A model generated the notes under the pieces. The model was given only the letters and a program-made list of their open reading frames with translations. It was not told where the DNA came from and did no database searches. The position numbers and the translations under genes were made by a program. From the NCBI GenBank assembly GCA_963966185.1, contig CAWZYM010000079.1, positions 179,001-243,000 on the forward strand: DNA of 64,000 nucleotides. Direction: 5' to 3'. Shown piece after piece: positions 1 to 13,836 of the stretch. Positions within the stretch are counted from its first letter, which is position 1; every line of letters begins with the position of its first letter. Source of the DNA: Rhabditoides inermis (taxonomy: Eukaryota; Nematoda; Chromadorea; Rhabditida; Rhabditidae).

Positions 1-2634
1 ATATGATCTATACAAAACAGGCGAGCGACTCACTATCTGACCTCTCTGTATTCCCATCTCTCTCTCTCCCTCACAATCTCTATTTCCCTCTCTTTCCCTC
101 TCCTTCCCTCCCTCCTATTTTTCTGTGATAAGAGGCGTGCGTTTCCGACATCTTCGAAAACGAACCTGCCACTAGTTTAATAGACCCGCGAAGTATCTCG
201 CTTTCGAAGCTACATAAGCTTCTGCACTCACGACTATCTCTACACAAAACAGACCGGAAACACACTAGCTGACCTCTCTCTAGTTCCACATCTCTCTCTC
301 TCTCTATTACCCTCGTTTTCTCTATCTCCCTCTTTCTCTCTCTCTCTCTGTCTCCCATTTCTCTGTGATCAGAGGCGTGCGCTTCCGACCTCTTCGAAAA
401 CGAACCTGCCACTAGTTTATTGGACGCGCGTGTCTTTTTCGAAGCTAAGCATCGGCACTCACGTCCATATGATCTATACAAAACAGGCAAGCGACTCACT
501 ATCTGACCTCTCTGTATTCCCATCTCTCTCTCTCCCTCACAATCTATATTTCCCTATCATTCCCTCTTCTTCCCTCCATCCCATTTCTCTGTGTTAAGAG
601 AGTGTGAGCACCTTCGACATCTTCGAAAACGAACCTGCCACTAGTTTATTGGACGCGCGTGTCTTTTTCGAAGCTAAGCATCGGCACTCAGAACTATCTG
701 ATCAACACAAAACAGACCGGAAACACACTAGCTGATCTCTCTCTAGTCCCACACCTCTCTCTCCCTCTCTCTCTCTCCCTCGCTTTCTCTATCTCCCCTT
801 TTTCTCCCTCTCCCTCCCTCCCATTTTTCTGTGATAAGAGGCGTGCGTTTCCGACATCTTCGAAAACGAACCTGCCACTAGTTTATTAGACCCGCGAAGT
901 ATCTCGCTTTCGAAGCTACATAAGCTTCTGCACTCACGACTATCTCTACACAAAAAACACACTAGCTGACCTCTCTCTAGTTCCACATCTCTCTCTCTCT
1001 CTCTCTCTATTTCCCTCGTTTTCTCTATCTCCCTCTTTCTCTCTCTCTTTCTCCCATTTCTCTGTGATCAGAGGCGTGCGCTTCCGACCTCTTCAAAAAC
1101 GAACCTGCCACTAGTTTATTGGCCGCGCGTGTCTTTTTCAAAGCTAAGCATTGGCACTCACGACTGTCTGATCTACACAAAACAGACCGGAAACACACTA
1201 TCTGACCTCTCTGTATTCCCATCTCTCTCTCCCTCACAATCTCTATTTCCCTCTCTTTCCCTTTCCCTCCCTCCATCCCATTTCTCTGTGATAAGAGGTG
1301 TGAGCACCTTCGACATCTTCGAAAACGAACCTGCCACTAGTTTATTGGCCGCGCGTGTCTTTTTCGAAGCTAAGCATCGGCACTCACGACTGTCTGATCT
1401 ATACAAAACAGGCGAGCGACTCACTATCTGACCTCTCTGTATTCCCATCTCTCTCTCCCTCACAATCTCTATTTCCCTCTCTTTCCCTTTCCCTCCCTCC
1501 ATCCCATTTCTCTGTGATAAGAGGTGTGAGCACCTTCGACATCTTCGAAAACGAACCTGCCACTAGTTTATTGGCCGCGCGTGTCTTTTTCGAAGCTAAG
1601 CATCGGCACTCACGACTGTCTGATCTATACAAAACAGGCGAGCGACTCACTATCTGACCTCTTTGTATTCCCATCTCTCTCTCCCTCACAATCTCTATTT
1701 CCCTCTCTTTCCCTTTCCCTCCCTCCATCCCATTTCTCTGTGATAAGAGGTGTGAGCACCTTCGACATCTTCGATAACGAACCTGTCACTAGTTTATTGG
1801 CCGCGCGTGTCTTTTTCGAAGCTAAGCATCGGCACTCACGACTGTCTGATCTACACAAAACAGACCGGAAACACACTAGCTGACCTCTCTCTAGTTCCAC
1901 ATCTCTCTCTCTCTCTCTCTATTTCCCTCGTTTTCTCTATCTCCCTCTTTCTCTCTCTCTTTCTCCCATTTCTCTGTGATCAGAGGCGTGCGCTTCCGAC
2001 CTCTTCAAAAACGAACCTGCCACTAGTTTATTGGACGCGCGTGTTTTTTTCAAAGCTAAGCATCGGCACTCACGTCCATATGATCTATACAAAACAGGCA
2101 AGCGACTCACTATCTGACCTCTCTGTATTCCCATCTCTCTCTCTCCCTCACAATCTATATTTCCCTATCATTCCCTCTTCTTCCCTCCATCCCATTTCTC
2201 TGTGTTAAGAGAGTGTGAGCACCTTCGACATCTTCGAAAACGAACCTGCCACTAGTTTATTGGACGCGCGTGTCTTTTTCGAAGCTAAGCATCGGCACTT
2301 ACGACTGTCTGATCCACACAAAACAGACCGGAAACACACTATCTAACCTTTCCCACACTTCTCTCTCCCTCTCTCTCTCTCCCTCGCTTTCTCTATCTCC
2401 CTCTCTCTCCCTCTCCTCCCCTCCCTCTTTCTCTGCGATAAGAGGTATGCGCACCTCCGACCTCTTCGAAAACGAACCTGCCACTAGTTTAAGTATTAGA
2501 CGCGCGTGTATCTCACTTTCTAAGCTAAGCATCGGCACTCACGACCATCTGATCTACACAAAACAGCAACACACTAGCTGACTTCTCTCTACTCCTACAT
2601 CTCTCTCTTTCTCCCTCGCCCGCTCTCTCTATCC
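1..2634 (+). repeat. 226-bp satellite array, block 1
   Basis: Head-to-tail monomers, the first one cut by the window edge. Each monomer has a conserved half with CCACTAGTTTATTGG, a CGCGCG step, TTTTTCGAAGCTAAGCATCG and a GATCTACACAAAACAG-like segment, followed by about 110 bases of almost pure pyrimidine and a short TCTGTGATAAGAGG tail. Monomers starting near 1,129, 1,355, 1,581 and 1,807 are spaced by exactly 226 bases. Positions about 568-2,634 recur almost unchanged about 7,093 bases later and about 25,590 bases later. Confidence 0.95.
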
Positions 2635-3617
2635 CCATATCAAAGATTAGGATAGTAAAATGATAACGTAGGTTATTAACAAGTCAAGCTACATTTGATT
2701 CCACTCGTTTTATTGCAATAATGAAACATCATCACTCAGCTTCACAATCGGAATTCTTATATAGCAAGTTCATAACAGAGGAAAAAGACTCACGCAATAG
2801 ATATTTCATTTCCTCCATCACTGTGACATTTATTTGGTTGTTCTTTGAAGTACCAAACAGGAGACTTATGAAAATGAAAGAATTAAAAGGATAGACGAAA
2901 GAATACAAAATAGACAAGATGACTCAATGGCAAGTACAATCAGCTCAGTTTCAATCGTCAGGTCTACCCCGAAAGGCGGGCGACACACTGGTTGAGAACC
3001 GTGGTGTACTCGCGACCGTCTGATCTACCTAAGACAGGCGGGCAACTGAATGGAAAACCGTGGTGTTCAGCACTCGCGATCGTCCGGTCTACCCAAAACA
3101 GGCGGGCGACACACTGGCGAACCGTGGTGTTCGGCACTCGCGACCTTCTGATCTACCCAAAACAGGTGGGCGACACACTGGCTGACCGGCCCTACGACCA
3201 AATATGATCTACCCAATCATGAGCGGGCGACACACTGGTTCAGAACCGTGGTGTTCGGCACTCGCGATCATAAGGTCAGCCTGTAGTAGGCCGGCAACAT
3301 GCACTCAACAGAGAGGAGAGAGAAAAGAAGATAGAATGGACACAACTTTCCTCAGCACTATCCTCCACGCTTCTGGTGACAGCAAGATAGATGCACGGCA
3401 ACCACACATCCATCTGAAATACGGTACATATGAGAGTACTGTACATATGTACATGAGTTCATAAATGGGTTTATCCAGCCCGCTATCACTATATGTACCA
3501 CGCATGGATGACGGTTCTCACTTCACATGCACACAAGTCCACACAATGGCAATGCAAGTCCACTCACAATTCAATCAATACTCCAATCGATCAATATTTT
3601 CTTTTGTAGATATATAT
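2635..3617 (+). repeat. Spacer module, copy 1
   Basis: A non-CT insert between satellite blocks. It starts at CATATCAAAGATTAGG, has an AT-rich part of about 320 bases, then five diverged short repeats of about 64 bases (motif GGTGTTCGGCACTCGCGA with a GATCTACCCAAAACAGG segment), then a non-repetitive stretch ending at GATCAATATTTTCTTTTG. A 61-codon minus-strand frame (2,732-2,917) is intact but has no recognisable features. The same module occurs seven times in the window. Confidence 0.93.
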
Positions 3618-5704
3618 CTCCCCTTTCTCTCTCATCTTTCTCCTCTGTCTCTATCGCTCTTTCCTTCTCCCTCCCTCCCTAACTCCCCCTCTTTCTCTGC
3701 GACAAGAGGTTTGACCCCTCCGACCTCTTCAAAAACGAACCTGCCACTAGTTTATTGGACGCGCGTGTCTTTTTCAAAGCTAAGCATCGGCACTCACGAC
3801 CATATGATCTATACAAAACAGGCGAGCGACTCACTATCTGACCTCTCTGTATTCCCATCTCTCTCTCCCTCACAATCTCTATTTCCCTCTCTTTCCCTCT
3901 CCTTCCCTCCATCCCATTTCTCTGTGATAAGAGGTGTGAGCACCTTCGACATCTTCGAAAACGAACCTGCCACTAGTTTATTGGACGCGCGTGTCTTTTT
4001 CGAAGCTAAGCATCGGCACTCACGACTGTCTGATCTAGACAAAACAGACCGGAAACACACTAGCTGACCTCTCTCTAGTTCCACATCTCTCTCTCTCTCT
4101 ATTTCCCTCGTTTTTTCTATCTCCCTCTTTCTCTCTCTCTTTCTCCCATTTCTCTGTGATCAGAGGCGTGCGCTTCCGACCTCTTCAAAAACGAACCTGC
4201 CACTAGTTTATTGGACGCGCGTGTTTTTTTCAAAGCTAAGCATCGGCACTCACGACCATATGATCTATACAAAACAGGCAAGCGACTCACTATCTGACCT
4301 CTCTGTATTCCCATCTCTCTCTCCCTCACAATCTCTATTCCCCTCTCTTTCCCTCTCCTTCCCTCCATCCAATTTCTCTGTGATAAGAGGTGTGAGCACC
4401 TTCGACATTTTCGAAAACGAACCTGTCACTGGTTTATTGGACGCGCGTGTCTTTTTCGAAGCTAAGCATCGGCACTCACGACTGTCTGATTTACACAAAA
4501 CAGACCGGAAACACACTAGCTGACCTCTCTCTAGTTCCACATCTCTCTCTCTCTCTCTCTCTCTCTATTTCCCTCGTTTTCTCTATCCCCCTATTTCTCT
4601 CTCTCTTTCTCCCATTTCTCTGTGATCAGAGGCGTGCGCTTCCGACCTCTTCAAAAACGAACCTGCCACTAGTTTAGTTTATTGGACGCGCGTGTCTTTT
4701 TCGAAGCTAAGCATCGGCACTCACGACCATATGATCTATACAAAACAGGCGAGCGACTCACTATCTGACCCCTCTGTATTCCCATCTCTCTCTCCCTCGC
4801 TCTCTCTATTTTCCTCTCTCTCCCTCTCCCTCCCTCCTATTTTTCTGTGATAAGAGGCGTGCGTTTCCGACATCTTCGAAAACGAACCTGCCACTAGTTT
4901 ATTAGACCCGCGAAGTATCTCGCTTTCGAAGCTGCATAAGCTTCTGCACTCACGACTATCTCTACACAAAACAGACCGGAAACACACTAGCTGACCTCTC
5001 TCTAGTTCCACATCTCTCTCTCTCTATTTATCTCGTTTTCTCTATCTCCCTCTTTCTTTCTCTCTCTCTTTTTCTCATTTCTCTGTGATCAGAGGCGTGC
5101 GCTTCCGACCTCTTCGAAAACGAACCTGCCACTAGTTTATTGGACGCGCGTGTCTTTTTCAAAGCTAAGCATCGGCACTCACGACTCTATACAAAACAGG
5201 CAAGCGACTCACTATCTGACCTCTCTGTATTCCCATCTCTCTCTCCCTCACAGTCTCTATTTCCCTCTCTTTCCCTCTCCTTCCCTCCATCCCATTTCTC
5301 TGTGATAAGAGGTGTGAGCACCTTCGACATCTTCGAAAACGAACCTGTCACTAGTTTATTGGACGCGCGTGTCTTTTTCGAAGCTAAGCATCGGCACTCA
5401 CGACTGTCTGATCTACACAAAACAGGCGAGCGACTCACTATCTGACCTCTCTGTATTCCCATCTCTCTCTCTCCCTCACAATCTCTATTTCCCGCTCTTT
5501 CCCTTTCCCTCCCTCCATCCCATTTCTCTGTGATAAAGAGAGTGTGAGCACCTTCGACATCTTCGAAAACGAACCGGCCACTAGTTTATTGGACGCGCGC
5601 CACTAGTTCAAGTATTAGACGCGCGTGTATCTCACTTTCTAAGCTAAGCATCGGCACTCACGACCATCTGATCTACACAAAACAAACCGGCAACACACTA
5701 GCTG

Positions 5705-5768
<64 letters not shown>

Positions 5769-6438
5769 CCCTCGTTTTCTCTATCCCCCTATTTCTCTCT
5801 CTCTTTCTCCCATTTCTCTGTGATCAGAGGCGTGCGCTTCCGACCTCTTCAAAAACGAACCTGCCACTAGTTTAGTTTATTGGACGCGCGTGTCTTTTTC
5901 GAAGCTAAGCATCGGCACTCACGACCATATGATCTATACAAAACAGGCGAGCGACTCACTATCTGACCTCTCTGTATTCCCATCTCTCTCTCCCTCGCTC
6001 TCTCTATTTTCCTCTCTCTCCCTCTCCCTCCCTCCCATTTTTCTGTGATAAGAGGCGTGCGTTTCCGACATCTTCGAAAACGAACCTGCCACTAGTTTAT
6101 TAGACCCGCGAAGTATCTCGCTTTCGAAGCTGCATAAGCTTCTGCACTCACGACTATCTCTACACAAAACAGACCGGAAACACACTAGCTGACCTCTCTC
6201 TAGTTCCACATCTCTCTCTCTCTCTATTTCCTTCGTTTTCTCTATCTCCCTCTTTCTCTCTCTCTTTCTCCCATTTCTCTGTGATCAGAGGCGTGCGCTT
6301 CCGACCTCTTCAAAAACGAACCTGCCACTAGTTTATTGGACGCGCGTGTCTTTTTCGAAGCTAAGCATCGGCACTCACAACCATCTGATCTACACAAAAC
6401 AGACCGGCAACACACCTGCTGACCTCTCTCTAGTTCCA

Positions 6439-6481
<43 letters not shown>

Positions 6482-9400
6482 TTCCCTCGTTTTCTCTATC
6501 CCCCTATTTCTCTCTCTCTTTCTCCCATTTCTCTGTGATCAGAGGCGTGCGCTTCCGACCTCTTCAAAAACGAACCTGCCACTAGTTTAGTTTATTGGAC
6601 GCGCGTGTCTTTTTCGAAGCTAAGCATCGGCACTCACGACCATATGATCTATACAAAACAGGCGAGCGACTCACTATCTGACACCTCTGTATTCCCATCT
6701 CTCTCTCCCTCGCTCTCTCTATTTTTCTCTCTCTCCCTCTCCCTCCCTCCTATTTTTCTGTGATAAGAGGCGTGCGTTTCCGACATCTTCGAAAACGAAC
6801 CTGTCACTAGTTTATTGGACGCGCGTGTCTTTTTCGAAGCTAAGCATCGGCACTCACGACTGTCTGATCTACACAAAACAGACCGGAAACACATTAGCTG
6901 ACCTCTCTCTAGTTCCACATCTCTCTCTCTTTCTCTCTATTTCCCTCGTTTTCTCTATCTCCCTCTTTCTCTCTCGCTTTCTCCCATTTCTCTGTGATCA
7001 GAGGCGTGCGCTTCCGACCTCTTCAAAAACGAACCTGCCACTAGTTTATTGGACGCGCGTGTCTTTTTCAAAGCTAAGCATCGGCACTCACGACCATATG
7101 ATCTATACAAAACAGGCAAGCGACTCACTATCTGACCTCTCTGTATTCCCATCTCTCTCTCCCTCACAATCTCTATTTCCTTCTCTTTCCCTCTCCTTCC
7201 CTCCATCCCATTTCTCTGTGATAAGAGGTGTGAGCACCTTCGACATCTTCGAAAACGAACCTGTCACTAGTTTATTGGACGCGCGTGTCTTTTTCGAAGC
7301 TAAGCATCGGCACTCACGACTGTCTGATCTACACAAAACAGACCGGAAACACACTAGCTGACCTCTCTCTAGTTCCACATCTCTCTCTCTCTCTCTATTT
7401 CCCTCGTTTTCTCTATCTCCCTCTTTCTCTCTCTCTCTTTCTCCCATTTCTCTGTGATCAGAGGCGTGCGCTTCCGACCTCTTCAAAAACGAACTTGCCA
7501 CTAGTTTATTGGACGCGCGTGTTTTTTTCAAAGCTAAGCATCGGCACTCACGTCCATATGATCTATACAAAACAGGCAAGCGACTCACTATCTGACCTCT
7601 CTGTATTCCCATCTCTCTCTCTCCCTCACAATCTATATTTCCCTATCATTCCCTCTTCTTCCCTCCATCCCATTTCTCTGTGTTAAGAGAGTGTGAGCAC
7701 CTTCGACATCTTCGAAAACGAACCTGCCACTAGTTTATTGGACGCGCGTGTCTTTTTCGAAGCTAAGCATCGGCACTCAGAACTATCTGATCAACACAAA
7801 ACAGACCGGAAACACACTAGCTGATCTCTCTCTAGTCCCACACCTCTCTCTCCCTCTCTCTCTCTCCCTCGCTTTCTCTATCTCCCCTTTTTCTCCCTCT
7901 CCCTCCCTCCCATTTTTCTGTGATAAGAGGCGTGCGTTTCCGACATCTTCGAAAACGAACCTGCCACTAGTTTATTAGACCCGCGAAGTATCTCGCTTTC
8001 GAAGCTACATAAGCTTCTGCACTCACGACTATCTCTACACAAAAAACACACTAGCTGACCTCTCTCTAGTTCCACATCTCTCTCTCTCTCTCTCTCTCTC
8101 TATTTCCCTCGTTTTCTCTATCTCCCTCTTTCTCTCTCTCTTTCTCCCATTTCTCTGTGATCAGAGGCGTGCGCTTCCGACCTCTTCAAAAACGAACCTG
8201 CCACTAGTTTATTGGCCGCGCGTGTCTTTTTCAAAGCTAAGCATTGGCACTCACGACTGTCTGATCTACACAAAACAGACCGGAAACACACTATCTGACC
8301 TCTCTGTATTCCCATCTCTCTCTCCCTCACAATCTCTATTTCCCTCTCTTTCCCTTTCCCTCCCTCCATCCCATTTCTCTGTGATAAGAGGTGTGAGCAC
8401 CTTCGACATCTTCGAAAACGAACCTACCACTAGTTTATTGGCCGCGCGTGTCTTTTTCGAAGCTAAGCATCGGCACTCACGACTGTCTGATCTATACAAA
8501 ACAGGCGAGCGACTCACTATCTGACCTCTCTGTATTCCCATCTCTCTCTCCCTCACAATCTCTATTTCCCTCTCTTTCCCTTTCCCTCCCTCCATCCCAT
8601 TTCTCTGTGATAAGAGGTGTGAGCACCTTCGACATCTTCGAAAACGAACCTGCCACTAGTTTATTGGCCGCGCGTGTCTTTTTCGAAGCTAAGCATCGGC
8701 ACTCACGACTGTCTGATCTATACAAAACAGGCGAGCGACTCACTATCTGACCTCTTTGTATTCCCATCTCTCTCTCCCTCACAATCTCTATTTCCCTCTC
8801 TTTCCCTTTCCCTCCCTCCATCCCATTTCTCTGTGATAAGAGGTGTGAGCACCTTCGACATCTTCGATAACGAACCTGTCACTAGTTTATTGGCCGCGCG
8901 TGTCTTTTTCGAAGCTAAGCATCGGCACTCACGACTGTCTGATCTACACAAAACAGACCGGAAACACACTAGCTGACCTCTCTCTAGTTCCACATCTCTC
9001 TCTCTCTCTCTCTCTATTTCCCTCGTTTTCTCTATCTCCCTCTTTCTCTCTCTCTTTCTCCCATTTCTCTGTGATCAGAGGCGTGCGCTTCCGACCTCTT
9101 CAAAAACGAACCTGCCACTAGTTTATTGGACGCGCGTGTTTTTTTCAAAGCTAAGCATCGGCACTCACGTCCATATGATCTATACAAAACAGGCAAGCGA
9201 CTCACTATCTGACCTCTCTGTATTCCCATCTCTCTCTCTCCCTCACAATCTATATTTCCCTATCATTCCCTCTTCTTCCCTCCATCCCATTTCTCTGTGT
9301 TAAGAGAGTGTGAGCACCTTCGACATCTTCGAAAACGAACCTGCCACTAGTTTATTGGACGCGCGTGTCTTTTTCGAAGCTAAGCATCGGCACTTACGAC

Positions 9401-9728
9401 TGTCTGATCCACACAAAACAGACCGGAAACACACTATCTAACCTTTCCCACACTTCTCGCTCCCTCTCTCTCTCTCCCTCGCTTTCTCTATCTCCCTCTC
9501 TCTCCCTCTTCTCCCCTCCCTCTTTCTCTGCGATAAGAGGTATGCGCACCTCCGACCTCTTCGAAAACGAACCTGCCACTAGTTTAAGTATTAGACGCGC
9601 GTGTATCTCACTTTCTAAGCTAAGCATCGGCACTCACGACCATCTGATCTACACAAAACAGCAACACACTAGCTGACTTCTCTCTACTCCTACATCTCTC
9701 TCTTTCTCCCTCGCCCGCTCTCTCTATC
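3618..9728 (+). repeat. 226-bp satellite array, block 2
   Basis: Same monomer family and orientation. Two main subtypes alternate: one with a CCCTCACAATCTCTATTTCC pyrimidine half, and one with a long (CT)n run followed by CCCTCGTTTTCTCTATC. A third subtype carries TTATTAGACCCGCGAAGTATC. A long (CT)n tract lies at 5,707-5,764 and an abnormal junction near 5,575-5,640. Positions about 5,750-8,700 recur about 31,585-31,600 bases downstream. Confidence 0.95.
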
Positions 9729-10734
9729 CCCATATCAAAGATTAGGATAGTAAAATGATAACGTAGGTTATTAACAAGTCAAGCTACATTTGATTCCACT
9801 CGTTTTATTGCAATAATGAAGCATCATCACTCAGCTTCACAATCGGAATTCTTATATAGCAAGTTCATAACAGAGGGAAAAGACTCACGCAATAGATATT
9901 TCATTTCCTCTATCACTGTGACATTTATTTGGTTGTTCTTTGAAGTACCAAACAGGAGACTTATGAAAATGAAAGAATTAAAAGGATAGACGAAAGAATA
10001 CAAAATAGACAAGATGACTCAATGGCAAGTACAATCAGCTCAGTTTCAATCGTCAGGTCTACCCCGAAAGGCGGGCGACACACTGGTTGAGAACCGTGGT
10101 GTACTCGCGACCGTCTGATCTACCTAAGACAGGCGGGCAACTGAATGGAAAACCGTGGTGTTCAGCACTCGCGATCGTCCGGTCTACCCAAAACAGGCGG
10201 GCGACACACTGGCGAACCGTGGTGTTCGGCACTCGCGACCTTCTGATCTACCCAAAACAGGTGGGCGACACACTGGCTGACCGGCCCTACGACCAAATAT
10301 GATCTACCCAATCATGAGCGGGCGACACACTGGTTCAGAACCGTGGTGTTCGGCACTCGCGATCATAAGGTCAGCCTGTAGTAGGCCGGCAACATGCACT
10401 CAACAGAGAGGAGAGAGAAAAGAAGATAGAATGGACACAACTTTCCTCAGCACTATCCTCCACGCTTCTGGTGACAGCAAGATAGATGCACGGCAACCAC
10501 ACATCCATCTGAAATACGGTACATATGAGAGTACTGTACTGTACATATGAGTACTGTACATATGTACATGAGTTCATAAATGGGTTTATCCAGCCCGCTA
10601 TCACTATATGTACCACGCATGGATGACGGTTCTCACTTCACATGCACACAAGTCCACACAATGGCAATGCAAGTCCACTCACAAGTCAATCAATACTCCA
10701 ATCGATCAATATTTTCTTTTGTAGATATATCTCT
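9729..10734 (+). repeat. Spacer module, copy 2
   Basis: Near-identical to copy 1. It differs by an extra TACTGTACATATGAG-like duplication near 10,530-10,560, which only copy 3 shares. The upstream flank is the GCGATAAGAGGTATGCGC monomer type also seen before copies 1, 3 and 5. Confidence 0.93.
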
Positions 10735-12824
10735 CCCCTTTCTCTCTCATCTTTCTCCTCTGTCTCTATCGCTCTTTCCTTCTCCCTCCCTCCCTAACTC
10801 CCCCTCTTTCTCTGCGACAAGAGGTTTCACCCCTCCGACCTCTTCAAAAACGAACCTGCCACTAGTTCATTGGACGCGCGTGCATCTTGTTTTCGAAGCT
10901 AAGCATCGGCACTCACGACTATCTGATCAACACAAAACAGACCGGAAACACACTAGCTGATCTCTCTCTAGTCCCACATCTCTCTCTCCCTCTCTCTCTC
11001 TCCCTCGCTTTCTCTATCTCCCCCTTTTCTCCCTCTCCCTCCCTACCATCTGTGATAAGAGGCGTGCGTTTCCGACATCTTCGAAAACGAACCTGCCACT
11101 AGTTTATTAGACCCGCGAAGTATCTCGCTTTCGAAGCTACATAAGCTTCTGCATTCACGACTATCTCTACACAAAACAGACCGGAAACACACTAGCTGAC
11201 CTCTCTCTAGTTCCACATCTCTCTCTCTCTCTCTATTTCCCTCGTTTTCTCTATGTCTCTCTTTCTCTCTCTCTTTTTCCCATTTCTCTGTGATCATAGG
11301 CGTGCGCTTCCGACCTCTTCAAAAACGAACCTGCCACTAGTTTATTGGACGCGCGTGTTTTTTTCGAAGCTAAGAATCGGCACTCACGACTGTCTGATCT
11401 ACACAAAACAAACCGAAAACACGCTAGCAGATCTCTCTCTAAGTAGTTCCACGTCTCTCTCTCTCTCTATTTCTTTCGTTTTCTCTATCTCCCTCTTTCT
11501 CTCTCTCTTTCTCCCATTTCTCTGTGATCAGAGGCGTGCGCTTCCGACCTCTTCAAAAACGAACCTGCCACTAGTTTATTGGACGCGCGTGTCTTTTTCG
11601 AAGCTAAGCATCGGCACTCACGACCATATGATCTATACAAAACAGGCGAGCGACTCACTATCTGACCTCTCTGCATTCCCATCTCTCTCTCCCTCGCTCT
11701 CTCTATTTTCCTCTCTCTCCCTCTCCCTCCCACCCATTTTTCTGTGATAAGAGGCGTGCGTTTCCGACATCTTCGAAAACGAACCTGCCACTAGTTTATT
11801 AGACCCGCGAAGTATCTAGCTTTCGAAGCTGCATAAGCTTCTGCACTCACGACTATCTCTACACAAAACAGACCGGAAACACACTAGCTGACCTCTCTCT
11901 AGTTCCACATCTCTCTCTCTCTCTATTTATCTCGTTTTCTCTATCTCCCTCTTTCTCTCTCTCTCTCTTTTTCTCATTTCTCTGTGATCAGAGGCGTGCG
12001 CTTCCGACCTCTTCGAAAACGAACCTGCCACTAGTTTATTGGACGCGCGTGTCTTTTTCGAAGCTAAGCATCGGCACTCACGACCATATGATCTATACAA
12101 AACAGGCGAGCGACTCACTATCTGACCTCTCTGCATTCCCATCTCTCTCTCCCTCGCTCTCTCTATTTTCCTCTCTCTCCCTCTCCCTCCCTCCCATTTT
12201 TCTGTGATAAGAGGCGTGCGTTTCCGACATCTTCAAAAACGAACCTGCCACTAGTTTATTGGACGCGCGTGTCTTTTTCGAAGCTAAGAATCGGCACTCA
12301 CGACTGTCTGATCTACACAAAACAGACCGGAAACACACTAGCTGATCTCTCTCTAAGTAGTTCCACATCTCTCTCTCTATTTCTTTCGTTTTCTCTATCT
12401 CCCTCTTTCTCTCTCTCTTTCTCCCATTTCTCTGTGATCAGAGGCGTGCGCTTCCGACCTCTTCAAAAACGAACCTGCCACTAGTTTATTGGACGCGCGT
12501 GTCTTTTTCGAAGCTAAGCATCGGCACTCACGACCATATGATCTATACAAAACAGGCGAGCGACTCACTATCTGACCTCTCTGTATTCCCATCTCTCTCT
12601 CTCTCCCTCACAATCTCTATTTCCACCTCTTTCCCTCTCCTTCCCTCCATCCCATTTCTCTGTGATAAGAGGTGTGAGCACCTTCGACATCTTCGAAAAC
12701 GAACCGGCCACTAGTTTATTGGACGCGCGTGTCTTTTTCGAAGCTAAGCATCGGCACTCACGACCATCTGATCTACACAAAACAAACCGGCAACACACTA
12801 GCTGACCTCTCTCTAGTTCCACAA

Positions 12825-12874
<50 letters not shown>

Positions 12875-13318
12875 TTCCCTCGTTTTCTCTATCCCCCTAT
12901 TTCTCTCTCTCTTTCTCCCATTTCTCTGTGATCAGAGGCGTGCGCTTCCGACCTCTTCAAAAACGAACCTGCCACTAGTTTAGTTTATTGGACGCGCGTG
13001 TCTTTTTCGAAGCTAAGCATCGGCACTCACGACCATATGATCTATACAAAACAGGCGAGCGACTCACTATCTGACCTCTCTGTATTCCCATCTCTCTCTC
13101 TCCCTCACAATCTCTATTTCCCTCTCTTTCCCTCTCCTTCCCTCCATCCAATTTCTCTGTGATAAGAGGTGTGAGCACCTTCGACATCTTCGAAAACGAA
13201 CCGGCCACTAGTTTATTGGACGCGCGTGTCTTTTTCGAAGCTAAGCATCGGCACTCACGACCATCTGATCTACACAAAACAAACCGGCAACACACTAGCT
13301 GACCTCTCTCTAGTTCCA

Positions 13319-13353
<35 letters not shown>

Positions 13354-13789
13354 TTCCCTCGTTTTCTCTATCCCCCTATTTCTCTCTCTCTTTCTCCCAT
13401 TTCTCTGTGATCAGAGGCGTGCGCTTCCGACCTCTTCAAAAACGAACCTGCCACTAGTTTAGTTTATTGGACGCGCGTGTCTTTTTCGAAGCTAAGCATC
13501 GGCACTCACGACCATATGATCTATACAAAACAGGCGAGCGACTCACTATCTGACCTCTCTGCATTCCCATCTCTCTCTCCCTCGCTCTCTCTATTTTCCT
13601 CTCTCTCCCTCTCCCTCCCACCCATTTTTCTGTGATAAGAGGCGTGCGTTTCCGACCTCTTCGAAAACGAACCTGCCACTAGTTTATTGGACGCGCGTGT
13701 CTTTTTCGAAGCTAAGCATCGGCACTCACGACCATCTGATCTACACAAAACAAACCGGCAACACACTAGCTGACCTCTCTCTAGTTCCA

Positions 13790-13836
<47 letters not shown>

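Noticed and set aside
1129..1431. Recurrent 100-residue frames (MSFSKLSIGTHDCLIYTKQ and similar) on both strands of the array
   Set aside because: They recur in every monomer, are Ser/Leu- or Arg/Glu-rich from CT/GA tracts, and the 226-bp period shifts frame each unit. They are by-products of the satellite.
3204..3464. 71-86-codon plus-strand frames in the spacer modules
   Set aside because: Present only because the spacer copies are near-identical; no domain, start context or splice signal supports them.
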